From: Desertivirga brevis
GTDB taxonomy: Bacteria; Bacteroidota; Bacteroidia; Sphingobacteriales; Sphingobacteriaceae
Direction of reading: 5' to 3'
Assembly (NCBI RefSeq): GCF_017355835.1
Contig: NZ_JAFEWF010000009.1
Coordinates: 186,001-250,000, forward strand
Length of the DNA: 64,000 nucleotides
In this document: positions 45,701-53,467 of the stretch, piece by piece
Layout of the letters: each line of letters begins with the position of its first letter
How positions within the stretch are numbered: position 1 is the stretch's first letter
Made by a program: the position numbers and the translations under genes
The notes under the pieces: generated by a model
Databases searched by the model: none
The model's input: only the letters and a program-made list of their open reading frames with translations
Told to the model about the DNA's origin: nothing

Positions 45701-45772
45701 AGTGGTTTGTGCCTTTGCCCCAAGTACTAAAGATTGAAGTAATATTATGGGAAGTGCGTATTTCTTTAGCAT
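42746..45772 (-). CDS. Large periplasmic TPR-repeat protein
   Basis: A 1008-residue protein with signal peptide 1-22 (ending GAKAQ). The rest consists of some 20 or more tetratricopeptide repeats of about 34 residues, recognisable by repeated patterns such as AYxxFxxKDYxxAxxxYxKFLxxxP. It is probably a scaffold in the periplasm. First gene of the seven-gene operon: the barrel gene begins 4 bases after its stop. By position it resembles the YbgF/CpoB component of Tol-Pal but is four times longer. Confidence 0.9.
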   Translation of the reverse strand: MLKKYALPIILLQSLVLGAKAQTTEWYTLNNAYKSGVELFEKRKFVAASEQFSRVEDYRTVPSTQPVDNRQVSVLKESAQFYIARCALELGNSNAEGLFLKFIREYPTSALTKSAYLQLGNFYFEKKNFEKALEWYKEIDANSLTSNESEEYRFKVAYSYFTLKKYTDAEPLFAKLKDEKGPYNEASIYYFAYLNYLDADYTTALREFERLQGSTTYKASYPYYISALYFLNKRYDEVLSYTIPAIETIDQQYKAEMYRIVAATYFAKSDYKNSISYYQKFQSLDRGAIQNNQDDYQMGYAYLKLGDHKKAIKELEKLATPDVFYQSGMITLGEAFIKDGNKQSARNAFFRASKLDFDPRLKEEGLFNYGKLSYELEFHSVALDAVQEFIKTYPKSTRINEAKTLLGQVLLSTKNYKEAVFILETINNKNAETRGVYQRVTYFRGLEFYNERAFENAISMFIRSQNSAVDDEIEALATYWLAEAMFEVRKYGESVGQFEKFLGMQAARNTDVYNYANYALGYSAFQNDNYGKAATYFERFIIGDDKDRNTINDATLRLADSYFVLKNYDKAMQQYNKIITWNGKGQDYALFQRGMIQGLQGNNDQKIATHQSLLRQFPNSNYADDAGFEMAYTYFVKGDYDKARTDLTNLVEKYPRSSYVPRALVTIGLVNYNQDRDDEALTYFKRVVQDYSSTEEAKIALESIKNIYLDKGNADEFLNYANSTSIGNLSTAEQDNITFQAANNRFLRGEYQGAYEAINAYFDKFKNPIHEKHAKFIRAESLVKLNRPDEAIPDYNVILNDWTSEFTERALISVSQLYLKQKKYNEAVASLKKLELTSEYKANYSYAVNNLMEAYYNMGMSDETLKYVELIRAFDKSSTEDKYRATLYSGKALMLKGDTTTAYKSFLEVSTKTTTSTGAEAKYLVAFVQYHKGEYKETEQTVYSLVNKMPSHDYWVAKGLLLLADSFVARKDTFSAKATLQSLIDNYQGNDEIVPSAKEKLSQLNTKK

Positions 45773-45918
45773 ATCTTATTGATTGTAGCGAAGTTAACAG
45801 TAATACAAAGCTGATTCTCCACTGGAGAAATTAACACGTGTGGAAAACCCGTCAAAAATAACGTTTAAAACAGCAAAAACGGTATAATCCTTATTAAAGA
45901 AAATAGGGTTTTTCGCGT

Positions 45919-46851
45919 TTATCGCTGACCAGCAAGGAGATATAATACTGCCATTCTAACGGCAACTCCATTTTCTACCTGATCAAGAATAATTGACTGT
46001 TTGCTGTCGGCAACATCACTTGTAATTTCGACTCCTCTGTTTATTGGCCCGGGATGCATTATAGTGATCTCTTTGTCCAGTGAGTTTAGAATCTCTTTAT
46101 TAAGGCCATAGAGCATTGAGTATTCGCGGAGGGATGGGAAATACTTAATATCTTGGCGTTCGAGTTGAATACGGAGCATATTGGCAACATCGCACCAGTT
46201 TAAGGCATTCATCAAATTATATTCTACCTTAACATTCAAAGATTCGATGTATTTAGGGATTAATGTAGTCGGTCCGCAAACCATTACCTCTGCTCCTAGC
46301 TTCTGGAGGCAGAGAATATTAGATAAAGCAACTCTGGAATGTAAAATATCGCCAATTATGGCAACTCTTTTCCCAGTTACGTCTCCGTATTTTTCACGAA
46401 TGGAAAACGCGTCTAGTAATGCCTGAGTTGGGTGTTCATGGGCGCCATCTCCTGCATTAACAATGTGTGCGTCTACTTTTCTGCTCAAAAATACTCCTGC
46501 TCCTGGATAGGGATGTCGCATAACAATCATATCCACCTTCATTGCCAGGATGTTATTTACAGTATCAATAAGCGTTTCTCCTTTGCTTACCGAGGAAGAT
46601 GACGCTGCAAAATTAATTGTATCAGCAGAAAGCCTTTTTTGAGCCAACTCAAAGGACAATCTAGTTCTTGTAGAATTCTCGAAGAAGACATTTGCGATAG
46701 TAACGTCTCTAAGGGAAGGTACTTTTTTAATAGGTCTGTTCAATACATCCTTAAATGTATCGGCAGTTTCAAAAATCAGGTGAATATCTTTTTCAGTTAA
46801 ATCCTTTATTCCTAAAAGATGACGTGTACTAAGAGTCTGATTATCTGCCAT
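45919..46851 (-). CDS. pyrB: Aspartate carbamoyltransferase, catalytic subunit
   Basis: A 310-residue enzyme of pyrimidine synthesis that joins carbamoyl phosphate and aspartate. Carbamoyl-phosphate loop FENSTRTRLSFELAQKRL (about residues 56-73), then SVSKGETLIDTVNNI, RHPYPGAGVFL, DGAHEHPTQALLDAF and the C-terminal HPGPINRGVEI. It starts 33 bases after the pyrR stop, so pyrR-pyrB are co-transcribed. No pyrI partner is adjacent; the organism probably has the unregulated type. Confidence 0.96.
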   Translation of the reverse strand: MADNQTLSTRHLLGIKDLTEKDIHLIFETADTFKDVLNRPIKKVPSLRDVTIANVFFENSTRTRLSFELAQKRLSADTINFAASSSSVSKGETLIDTVNNILAMKVDMIVMRHPYPGAGVFLSRKVDAHIVNAGDGAHEHPTQALLDAFSIREKYGDVTGKRVAIIGDILHSRVALSNILCLQKLGAEVMVCGPTTLIPKYIESLNVKVEYNLMNALNWCDVANMLRIQLERQDIKYFPSLREYSMLYGLNKEILNSLDKEITIMHPGPINRGVEITSDVADSKQSIILDQVENGVAVRMAVLYLLAGQR

Positions 46852-46884
46852 TGCTGTATGTAAAACGCTTGCCGTTTATTGTGT

Positions 46885-47433
46885 TTAAATGTTATTATTT
46901 TCTAGTACTAATTCTACTTTATCTTCCTTATCTGCCTCTTTCCAGCTTACAATAACTCTCTGAGAATTGATAGTGTCTACCTGGATACCAATGTAATCCG
47001 GCTCAATTGGGAGGTGCCGGGAGAATCTTCTGTCTACTAAAACAAGAAGTTCGACTTTCTCCGGTCTACCAAAAGCCAGCATAGCATCCATTGCAGAGCG
47101 AATCGTTCTGCCGGTCCATAAAACATCGTCTACGAGAATTACTTTTTTTCCTTCAATAATGAAATCAATCTTTGTTCGATTTGGCACTAAGACTTCGCGT
47201 CTTCTGAAATCATCTCTAAAAAAGGTAATATCAAGGTTTCCGTTATTGATCTTTGCTTTAGGTAGGATGGATTGAAGTTCGGAGGCAATACGGTCAGCAA
47301 GAAAAACTCCTCTTGGCTGGATACCAAGTATGACAGAGTCTGAAAAATCGTTGTGATTTTCTATAAGCTGATGGCAAAGCCGTTTAATAGTAATTTGAAA
47401 CTTTTGACCGTCTAAGAGGATTAAGTTTTGCAT
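46885..47433 (-). CDS. pyrR: Bifunctional pyr operon regulator / uracil phosphoribosyltransferase PyrR
   Basis: A 182-residue phosphoribosyltransferase-fold protein. The start is ATG at 47433 (MQNLILLDGQKFQIT); the longer frame would begin with TTG inside a -7 box. The PRPP loop VILVDDVLWTGRTIRSAMDAM is at about residues 92-112 and LGIQPRGVFLADRIASEL at about 37-54. In Bacillus PyrR binds pyr leader RNA in response to UMP; in this gene the leader is only about 10 bases, leaving no room for an attenuator ahead of pyrR. It precedes pyrB. Confidence 0.94.
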   Translation of the reverse strand: MQNLILLDGQKFQITIKRLCHQLIENHNDFSDSVILGIQPRGVFLADRIASELQSILPKAKINNGNLDITFFRDDFRRREVLVPNRTKIDFIIEGKKVILVDDVLWTGRTIRSAMDAMLAFGRPEKVELLVLVDRRFSRHLPIEPDYIGIQVDTINSQRVIVSWKEADKEDKVELVLENNNI

Positions 47434-47448
47434 CAGTATTGATTTGGG

Positions 47449-47456
47449 CAAAGGTA
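47449..47456 (-). promoter_or_regulatory. Candidate -7 box of pyrR-pyrB
   Basis: On the minus strand TACCTTTG fits TAnnTTTG, ending 15 bases before the pyrR ATG. It decides the pyrR start, as the alternative TTG start lies within it. Confidence 0.55.
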
Positions 47457-47501
47457 TAAAAAAAACGTTTGGGACGATAAAAATAAAATTGGGGAAAATA
47501 A

Positions 47502-47526
47502 AAAACCCCGCTCGACGAGCGGGGTT
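47502..47526. terminator. Terminator of rpsA
   Basis: AAACCCCGCTCG / CGAGCGGGGTTT stem (the central bases form the loop), followed on the minus strand by TTTTATTTTCC, 27 bases after the rpsA stop and upstream of pyrR. Confidence 0.9.
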
Positions 47527-47553
47527 TGATTATTCTAACGATTCAGTTATGAA

Positions 47554-49491
47554 TTATCCTTTTTGGTTTTTTTCAGCACCTTCCATTTGCTCTTTCAATT
47601 GAGCAAGAACGCCTAGATCACCTAAAGTTGATTTTTCAACTGATTCTTTAACTTTCTTCACTGCATTTGTAGTAGCTTTCTGATCGTTTTTCTTTTGAGC
47701 AACCTCTGCGTTTCTAGCTTCGTTTTTAGCCTCTTCCCAGATACGAGAGTGAGAAACAACGATACGTTTAGCTTCTTTGTTAAACTCAATGATTTTGAAC
47801 TCAGAAGTTTCTTCAGCTTTTAATGCTTTTCCGTCTTCTTTAACGGTGTGTTTGCTAGGAGCGAACCCTTCAACACCATAAGGAAGAGCAACGATAGCAC
47901 CTTTGTCAGTTACTTTCAATACAGTTCCAGTGTGGATTGAATCCAAAGTGAAAATTGTTTCGAAAGTTTCCCAAGGGTTTTCTTCAAGCTGTTTGTGACC
48001 TAAGCTAAGCTTACGGTTATCAGCATCAAGTTCAAGAACAACTACATCAAGAGTTTCACCAACTTTAGTGAATTCATTTGGATGGTTGATCTTTTTAGAC
48101 CATGACAGATCAGAGATGTGAATTAATCCGTCAACTCCTTCTTCGATCTCAACGAATACTCCGAAGTTAGTCATGTTTTTAACAACTGCTTTATGCTGAC
48201 TACCAACTGGGTATTTCTGAGCGATATCTTGCCATGGATCTGGAGTAAGTTGTTTGATACCAAGGCTCATTTTGCGCTCGTCACGATCTAAAGTTAAAAC
48301 TTGTGCTTCAACTTCATCACCTACTTTAAGGAAATCCTGAGGATTACGTAGATTTTGAGACCATGACATCTCTGAAACGTGGATCAATCCTTCAACACCT
48401 GGAGTGATTTCAAGGAATGCACCGTAATCAGCTACAGTAACGATCTTACCTTTTACTTTAGAACCAACTTCGATAGCAGTATCAAGTGATTCCCAAGGAT
48501 GTGGAGTAAGTTGTTTCAAGCCAAGAGCGATACGTTTTTTCTCGTCATCAAAGTCAAGTACAACCACATTGATTTTTTGATCAAGTGATAAAACTTCTTT
48601 TGGATGCTCAATACGTCCCCATGAAATATCAGTGATGTGAAGTAATCCGTCAACGCCACCAAGATCGATGAATACACCGAAATCTGTAATATTTTTAACT
48701 GTTCCTTCAAGAACCTGACCTTTTTCAAGTTTTGCAACGATCTCTGTTTTTTGGTTTTCAAGATCGTCCTCGATAAGAACTTTGTGAGATACCACAACGT
48801 TTTTGAACTCATGATTGATTTTTACAACCTTGAATTCCATTGTTTTTCCTACGTATACGTCGTAGTCACGGATAGGCTTGATGTCAATTTGTGAACCAGG
48901 CAAGAAAGCCTCAACGCCCATGATATCAACAATAAGACCACCTTTTGTGCGGCTCTTAACAAAACCAGTGATGATTTTGTCCAATTCAAGAGCCTCATTG
49001 ATAAGCTCCCAAGATTTTTGAGTTTTTGCACGTTTACGGGAAAGTACTAACTGACCATTAGCATCTTCCTGAGACTCAACAAATACTTCAACCTGATCGC
49101 CAACTTTAAGATCAGGAGTATCACGGAATTCAGATAATGATACCATACCATCAGATTTGAATCCGATGTTCAATACCACATCCTTGTTGTTAATGTTAAC
49201 AACTGTACCAGTGATAATTTCACCTTTGTTGATTTGATTAAAAGTTCCGGCATACATTTGCTCAAGCTTAGCACGCTCTTCGTTACTGTAGTTTCCGAAT
49301 CCTTTTTCGTCTGCATCCCAATCAAAATCACCGGAAGGTGTTACCAGGGTTTTAGACTTAATGTCTTCAATTGACAATGAATCAGCTTCTGACTCAATGT
49401 CTTCTCTTTGTTTTACCGCTTTGGTGTCGTCGCCTTGGAGTTCTGCTGATTTAGCAAGTAGCTCCTTTTCTGCTTCTTGTTTTTTGGCCAT
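47554..49491 (-). CDS. rpsA: 30S ribosomal protein S1
   Basis: A 645-residue RNA-binding protein with six S1 OB-fold repeats (about residues 92-160, 178-245, 260-330, 345-415, 430-505, 517-590), seen as repeating GxVxxITDFGVFIDLGGVDGLLHITDISW-like blocks. S1 delivers mRNA to the 30S subunit. An acidic/Lys-rich N-terminal extension of about 85 residues and a basic C-terminal tail flank the repeats. The leader carries a ribosome-binding AGGAG at 49501-49510 next to a small hairpin, which could allow autoregulation. Confidence 0.96.
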   Translation of the reverse strand: MAKKQEAEKELLAKSAELQGDDTKAVKQREDIESEADSLSIEDIKSKTLVTPSGDFDWDADEKGFGNYSNEERAKLEQMYAGTFNQINKGEIITGTVVNINNKDVVLNIGFKSDGMVSLSEFRDTPDLKVGDQVEVFVESQEDANGQLVLSRKRAKTQKSWELINEALELDKIITGFVKSRTKGGLIVDIMGVEAFLPGSQIDIKPIRDYDVYVGKTMEFKVVKINHEFKNVVVSHKVLIEDDLENQKTEIVAKLEKGQVLEGTVKNITDFGVFIDLGGVDGLLHITDISWGRIEHPKEVLSLDQKINVVVLDFDDEKKRIALGLKQLTPHPWESLDTAIEVGSKVKGKIVTVADYGAFLEITPGVEGLIHVSEMSWSQNLRNPQDFLKVGDEVEAQVLTLDRDERKMSLGIKQLTPDPWQDIAQKYPVGSQHKAVVKNMTNFGVFVEIEEGVDGLIHISDLSWSKKINHPNEFTKVGETLDVVVLELDADNRKLSLGHKQLEENPWETFETIFTLDSIHTGTVLKVTDKGAIVALPYGVEGFAPSKHTVKEDGKALKAEETSEFKIIEFNKEAKRIVVSHSRIWEEAKNEARNAEVAQKKNDQKATTNAVKKVKESVEKSTLGDLGVLAQLKEQMEGAEKNQKG

Positions 49492-49511
49492 TAATTATTT
49501 TATCTCCTTTT

Positions 49512-49540
49512 TCCCAACATCAATTGGGACGACAAAGTTA
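49512..49540 (-). promoter_or_regulatory. rpsA -7 box and leader hairpin
   Basis: On the minus strand TAACTTTG (49540-49533) fits TAnnTTTG. The short leader then contains a TCCCAA / TTGGGA hairpin (49529-49512) that ends just before the AGGAG ribosome-binding sequence of rpsA. Confidence 0.5.
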
Positions 49541-49665
49541 CGTAAATATATTTTGATAAAAAGAAAATTATCTCATTATTTTATTGATATCTAGCAACTT
49601 TACACTATATGATATAAATAAAACTATGCCTTGCGAAAGCTTGTTAACCGTTATAATAAACATCT

Positions 49666-49875
49666 ATGGATATGGAAGATTTCAAAAGTAACGATGATAG
49701 AATTTCACGGGCAGAGGATGATGTAAAAGCGGCTAATGCAGATCAGAATGCCAAAGAAAAACCTGTAGACGACGGGTTTAAAACTTCGAATAAGAAATAT
49801 CAGAAACAAGAGTGGACTGAGCCTTTAGACGAGCAACAATTCGATGATACGGATTTAAGTCAAGGTTCTGAGTAA
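49666..49875 (+). CDS. Small hydrophilic hypothetical protein
   Basis: A 69-residue protein rich in Asp, Glu, Lys and Gln, without hydrophobic segments and probably disordered. ATGs at 49666 and 49672 both fit the start; no clear ribosome-binding sequence. The tail has WTEPLDEQQFDDTDLSQG. It is followed by a 12-bp hairpin, which supports a real transcription unit. No family is recognised. Confidence 0.6.
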   Translation: MDMEDFKSNDDRISRAEDDVKAANADQNAKEKPVDDGFKTSNKKYQKQEWTEPLDEQQFDDTDLSQGSE

Positions 49876-49900
49876 ATTTGGGTATTTTACTATGGATACT

Positions 49901-49932
49901 GTTGCGTAAACCTACTCCTGGGTTTACGCAAC
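49901..49932. terminator. Hairpin between the small hypothetical gene and the glycosyltransferase gene
   Basis: A perfect 12-bp stem GTTGCGTAAACC / GGTTTACGCAAC. It includes the stop codon of the glycosyltransferase (49924). No T-run on either side, so termination strength is uncertain. Confidence 0.55.
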
Positions 49933-51147
49933 GTATTTCTCTATCAGGTCAACTGCTTTTTGTACTCCATTTTCTTCAGATATCTTTTCAGCAAGTTCCC
50001 TGCCTTCCACAGGAGATATTTCCGACAGTTGTCCAATCCTGGTCTTAAATAATTGTGGTGTTAGCCTGTTTACTGGAACAGGTTTAACGGCTAGTCCCTT
50101 TTTATAAGCCAAATCTCCCCAGAAAAACTGATCTCCTACCGGATATAGCACCGGGCACACAAACATCGGCTTTCCTGCTCGTAAGCACTCCGCTGTTGTG
50201 CCAATACCACCATGATGCATCACAGCCTTAACCTTCGGAAATAAAGTTTCAAATGGAGCACTATCAGTTATATAAACATTCGAAGGAATTAAATCTCCCG
50301 TTTCCCAGTCACTCCAGGATGCCACAATCAGAAAGCGTTCTCTGATTTCTGCAGCTGTTTGGAGGATCATTGATGCAATTTCTTTCTTTATCTGCATGCT
50401 GCCGAAAGTGATCAGTACAGGAGGAGGACCGCTGCTCAGGTAATCCGTTAATTCTTGAGATAACTGTTGTGCTTTTACATCGGGAAACCAAAATCCAGTT
50501 AACTGATGAACAGACGACCAGTCTTTCGGACGTTCAAGAAAATGCTCGCTGATACCATAAAGGGATAGTTCTTTGTGCGGATCCTGAGGGGTATGGTCAA
50601 TTATGCCGTTCTGCTCGCAAAAGTTGCTAATCGGTTTACTTAGTAACTGATAGCGTAAATTATTTAGTTTAAAGCTCCATTTATACAAGAATTCGGGTAT
50701 CCAGAAACCACTGATAATAGGATTTATAAATGCAGCTGTTTCTTCCGTTGCAGGTACCACGGCCGCCTTAATGCACTTAGTCTTTAATTTTCCAGTAAAA
50801 ATATCTGACAAGGTTTTGGGCCTGTATATAAAGAGATCACTAGACTGAGCCAACTGGTAGCATTCATTAAGCGATTGTTCGATGAGAGGGTAGATTAATT
50901 TGTCCAGATTCCTTTGAATAGCAAATAAGTTTGCTTTCATTATTTTACTACCCTCATTTGAATTAAGGACCTCTTGATAATCAACATCAACTGGATGAAA
51001 ATTTATACCATAACCTTCTACCAGGGATTTAAAGTTTTTTGAGGTTGACAAAGTTACATGATGCCCATTTGCAGCAAGAGCCTTACCCAAAGTTGCATAT
51101 GGTTGTACGTCGCCTCGTGTTCCAATGGTAGATATAGATATTTTCAT
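49924..51147 (-). CDS. GT1-family glycosyltransferase (sterol/macrolide glucosyltransferase-like)
   Basis: A 407-residue GT-B enzyme. The start is ATG at 51147, giving the typical beginning KISISTIGTRGDVQPYATLGKAL; nine upstream codons are not family-like. The donor-binding C-terminal part holds PPPVLITFGSMQIKK and VMHHGGIGTTAECLRAGKPMFVCP, where HHGGxGT is the UDP-sugar pyrophosphate-binding motif of the GT1 sterol-glucosyltransferase and MGT groups. The acceptor is probably a lipophilic molecule such as a terpenoid or lipid. It stands alone; no biosynthetic cluster surrounds it. Confidence 0.9.
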   Translation of the reverse strand: MKISISTIGTRGDVQPYATLGKALAANGHHVTLSTSKNFKSLVEGYGINFHPVDVDYQEVLNSNEGSKIMKANLFAIQRNLDKLIYPLIEQSLNECYQLAQSSDLFIYRPKTLSDIFTGKLKTKCIKAAVVPATEETAAFINPIISGFWIPEFLYKWSFKLNNLRYQLLSKPISNFCEQNGIIDHTPQDPHKELSLYGISEHFLERPKDWSSVHQLTGFWFPDVKAQQLSQELTDYLSSGPPPVLITFGSMQIKKEIASMILQTAAEIRERFLIVASWSDWETGDLIPSNVYITDSAPFETLFPKVKAVMHHGGIGTTAECLRAGKPMFVCPVLYPVGDQFFWGDLAYKKGLAVKPVPVNRLTPQLFKTRIGQLSEISPVEGRELAEKISEENGVQKAVDLIEKYVA

Positions 51148-51267
51148 TTTGGTTCTGTTTTCAAAGTACAGCAAAAAGTCTTCAACCTATTTTAAAAACA
51201 GATTAACGACTTCTCCTCTCTATGCTTTATCCTTTAATAACAAAGAAAGTGCAAAAGTTTTTATACC

Positions 51268-51291
51268 TACCTGAAATAATTATTTCGGGTA
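51268..51291. repeat. 24-bp palindrome upstream of the glycosyltransferase gene
   Basis: TACCTGAAATAA / TTATTTCGGGTA pair across a centre at 51279-51280 with one mismatched (G-T) position. It sits in the 215-base spacer between the glycosyltransferase and cmk, both on the minus strand. It could be a regulator site; no T-run follows, so a terminator is less likely. Confidence 0.45.
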
Positions 51292-51362
51292 CCAAACAGG
51301 AAAACAGAGATGTGAAATTATTGAAAGCTAGACTACATGTCTGAAATTAGATACAGCTATTG

Positions 51363-52046
51363 CTATTGGTATTCAAACGTGAATGGTTTAACCTTTTCCA
51401 ATACAAACTCCAATTGTTGGACTTCATTCAGGTTTGTATTATCCAGAATAATGGCGTCGGTTGCTCTTATAAGTGGGCTTTCTTTACGAGTAGTGTCCTG
51501 ATAGTCTCTGTGGGCAAGATTCTCAAAAACTTCCTCTAATGTTACTTTTTCGTCTTTGCCCTGTAGTTCCTTGAATCTACGTTCTGCACGAACTTTAGGA
51601 TCGGCTGTCATGAAGATTTTAACCTGTGCTTCCGGAAAAACTGTAGTGCCGATATCACGGCCATCCATTACTACATTTTTAGACTCTCCCATCCGTTGTT
51701 GCTGTTTTACCATTTCGCGTCGTACAGCTTTAATGGCACTTACTTCACTTACTTTTTCGGAGACACCCATCTGCCGTATTTCATCAGAAACCTCAATTCC
51801 ATTAAGTGTGATATGGCTTTGATAATCTCTTGAATGGAAATTTAAATGAATATCATCTAATGCATTTTCAACCCGCTCTTCATCTTTAATGTCAATGTTG
51901 TTTTTTTGCAGATAAAGGGTAACTGCCCGGTACATGGCACCAGTGTCTATGTAAATAAAGTGAAGTTTTTTCGCAAGTGCTTTAGCTAAAGTACTTTTGC
52001 CACAAGACGAATACCCGTCAATCGCGATTATAATATTATTTAACAT
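51363..52046 (-). CDS. cmk: (d)CMP kinase
   Basis: A 227-residue nucleotide kinase that phosphorylates CMP and dCMP. P-loop AIDGYSSCGKSTLAKALAKKL (about residues 8-28), the CMP-binding IDTGAMYRAVTLYL, VMDGRDIGTTVFPEA and RAERRFKELQGK lid region are all present. Upstream of it lies the divergent arfB. Cmk is often beside rpsA in bacteria; here rpsA is about 1.9 kb downstream with a glycosyltransferase and a small gene between. Confidence 0.96.
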   Translation of the reverse strand: MLNNIIIAIDGYSSCGKSTLAKALAKKLHFIYIDTGAMYRAVTLYLQKNNIDIKDEERVENALDDIHLNFHSRDYQSHITLNGIEVSDEIRQMGVSEKVSEVSAIKAVRREMVKQQQRMGESKNVVMDGRDIGTTVFPEAQVKIFMTADPKVRAERRFKELQGKDEKVTLEEVFENLAHRDYQDTTRKESPLIRATDAIILDNTNLNEVQQLEFVLEKVKPFTFEYQ

Positions 52047-52112
52047 AGCGATACAAAGGTAGGGTTTATTGATGATTTTAAACAGCAGGTCGACTAATTT
52101 GTAATTCTATAT

Positions 52113-52523
52113 ATGGTTTTTTTAAGAGAGGATTTGGTTCAGTATATAGTTTTTAAAACCTCGAGAAGTGGCGGGAAAGGAGGCCAAAATGTTAATAAGG
52201 TTTCCACTAAGGTGGAGATTAATTTCGACTTCGAGTCGGCAGCTTTTCTAAGTGAAGAAGAAAAGGCGCTTTTAAGAATCCGGTTAATAAACCGGTTAAA
52301 TGCTGAAGGTAAAATTCAAGTTGTAAGTGACGAGGAAAGAAGCCAGCTGCTCAATAAGGAAAGAGCCCTAAATAAGCTTTTATTGCTAATCCAGGCTAGC
52401 CTTGTGGTGCAAAAGCCGAGAAAGAAGACTAAACCCAGGAAAAGCGATATAGAACGACGTCTTAAGGATAAGCAGAAACGGGCGATCAAGAAGCTAAACA
52501 GGAGAGGAGGGATTGATTATTGA
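52113..52523 (+). CDS. arfB: Alternative ribosome-rescue factor ArfB (peptidyl-tRNA hydrolase)
   Basis: A 136-residue protein related to class I release factors but without a codon-recognition domain. The catalytic GGQ is at residues 23-25 (SRSGGKGGQNVNKVSTKVEINF). The C-terminal 30 residues are strongly basic (KKTKPRKSDIERRLKDKQKRAIKKLNRR), as needed to enter the empty mRNA channel of stalled ribosomes. Ends 2 bases before the stop of the convergent LpxR-like gene, with no terminator between. Confidence 0.94.
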   Translation: MVFLREDLVQYIVFKTSRSGGKGGQNVNKVSTKVEINFDFESAAFLSEEEKALLRIRLINRLNAEGKIQVVSDEERSQLLNKERALNKLLLLIQASLVVQKPRKKTKPRKSDIERRLKDKQKRAIKKLNRRGGIDY

Positions 52524-52525
52524 AG

Positions 52526-53467
52526 TCAGTTGAATCTGTAATAGAGACTAACAGATCCATACTGTTGGGGTGATATTTGCTCTTTTAGTTCTTTAGTTTG
52601 AAAAACCATAGCAAAATTGAAGGTCCATCGGTTTTCGGAGTATGTATATCCCAGTTCCTGTGTAAATAATACCCGATTAGGTTTGAAAGTGGCAGGCCCT
52701 TTATTCTGGGTAAACATGCCACCTTGTATAGTAGCATTATAAGCAACAAAGTTAAGCATAGGGCGTGCGTAAAAAAAAGACTCTTTTTTAATAGTAGAAT
52801 CCTGCTTCTCCCTGGTAATTCTACTATTATACATAGCAGAACTAAAAAGGGGATTTAAATTTCCTGTTCTATATAACAGCCCAGCTCCCGCCCCTGAAAA
52901 TGTGCTCCCCAAACTAAGATAAGTACTTAAAGTGAAATCATTTTTTCCTCTACGGGCAAGCAAGTTTGAAAAGCTAAATGATGAATTAATTCCAGATTCG
53001 TTATTTATTTGATATTCCCACCCGTGGATAGTATAGAAGCCAACGGTCTCGTGCAGCGTTTCCTGAACCTGCTTGCCATAGGCCTTCGGGCCGACAATCC
53101 CAACCTGTAATCCTCCCTGGAAGACCGATTCCTTATTTGTGAACCAATTCAGCTTCACTCCGCCGTATAAGTAACCCGCGAATGGCCTGTCAACTTCTTG
53201 AAGGTTTTGGATGTCTCCTGAATTAGCATTATACATATATTGCCCAACCTCTGCCTCCCAGGTTTTCTTCTTTAGAAACTGCCTATCGGTACGTCCGGCA
53301 TGTTTGAACGTTATAAAAAGTCCATTAGTGTAATAACGGTCCTGACCGATAGCTAGATACGCATCATTGTCAGAACGAAATCCAAATTCGTTATCAAAAG
53401 TCTTTTCCTGAGAAAAAGCTCTAACAGACAGGGCAAATACAAATAAAATAAGTACCAGACGTTTCAA
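52526..53467 (-). CDS. LpxR-like outer membrane protein (DUF2219, lipid A deacylase family)
   Basis: A 313-residue protein with signal peptide 1-20 (ending AFSQ). The family signature occurs near the mature start: EFGFRSDNDAYLAIGQDRYYTNGLFITF (Asn34, Asp35, Thr47), and a His in HETVGFYTIHGWEYQI. In Salmonella LpxR, Asn9, Asp10, Ser34 and His122 act in calcium-dependent removal of the 3'-acyl chain of lipid A. The remainder is a 12-strand-type barrel ending in YYRFN. Whether it is active on the lipid A of this organism is unproven; many Bacteroidota have such proteins. Confidence 0.85.
   Translation of the reverse strand: MKRLVLILFVFALSVRAFSQEKTFDNEFGFRSDNDAYLAIGQDRYYTNGLFITFKHAGRTDRQFLKKKTWEAEVGQYMYNANSGDIQNLQEVDRPFAGYLYGGVKLNWFTNKESVFQGGLQVGIVGPKAYGKQVQETLHETVGFYTIHGWEYQINNESGINSSFSFSNLLARRGKNDFTLSTYLSLGSTFSGAGAGLLYRTGNLNPLFSSAMYNSRITREKQDSTIKKESFFYARPMLNFVAYNATIQGGMFTQNKGPATFKPNRVLFTQELGYTYSENRWTFNFAMVFQTKELKEQISPQQYGSVSLYYRFN

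Noticed and set aside
45815..45829. TTCTCC/GGAGAA hairpin as terminator after pyrB
   Set aside because: Stem of 6 bp without a T-run on the minus strand; too weak to call.
47434..47451. TTG start six codons before the pyrR ATG
   Set aside because: It lies in the -7 promoter box; MQNLILLDGQKF is the usual PyrR beginning.
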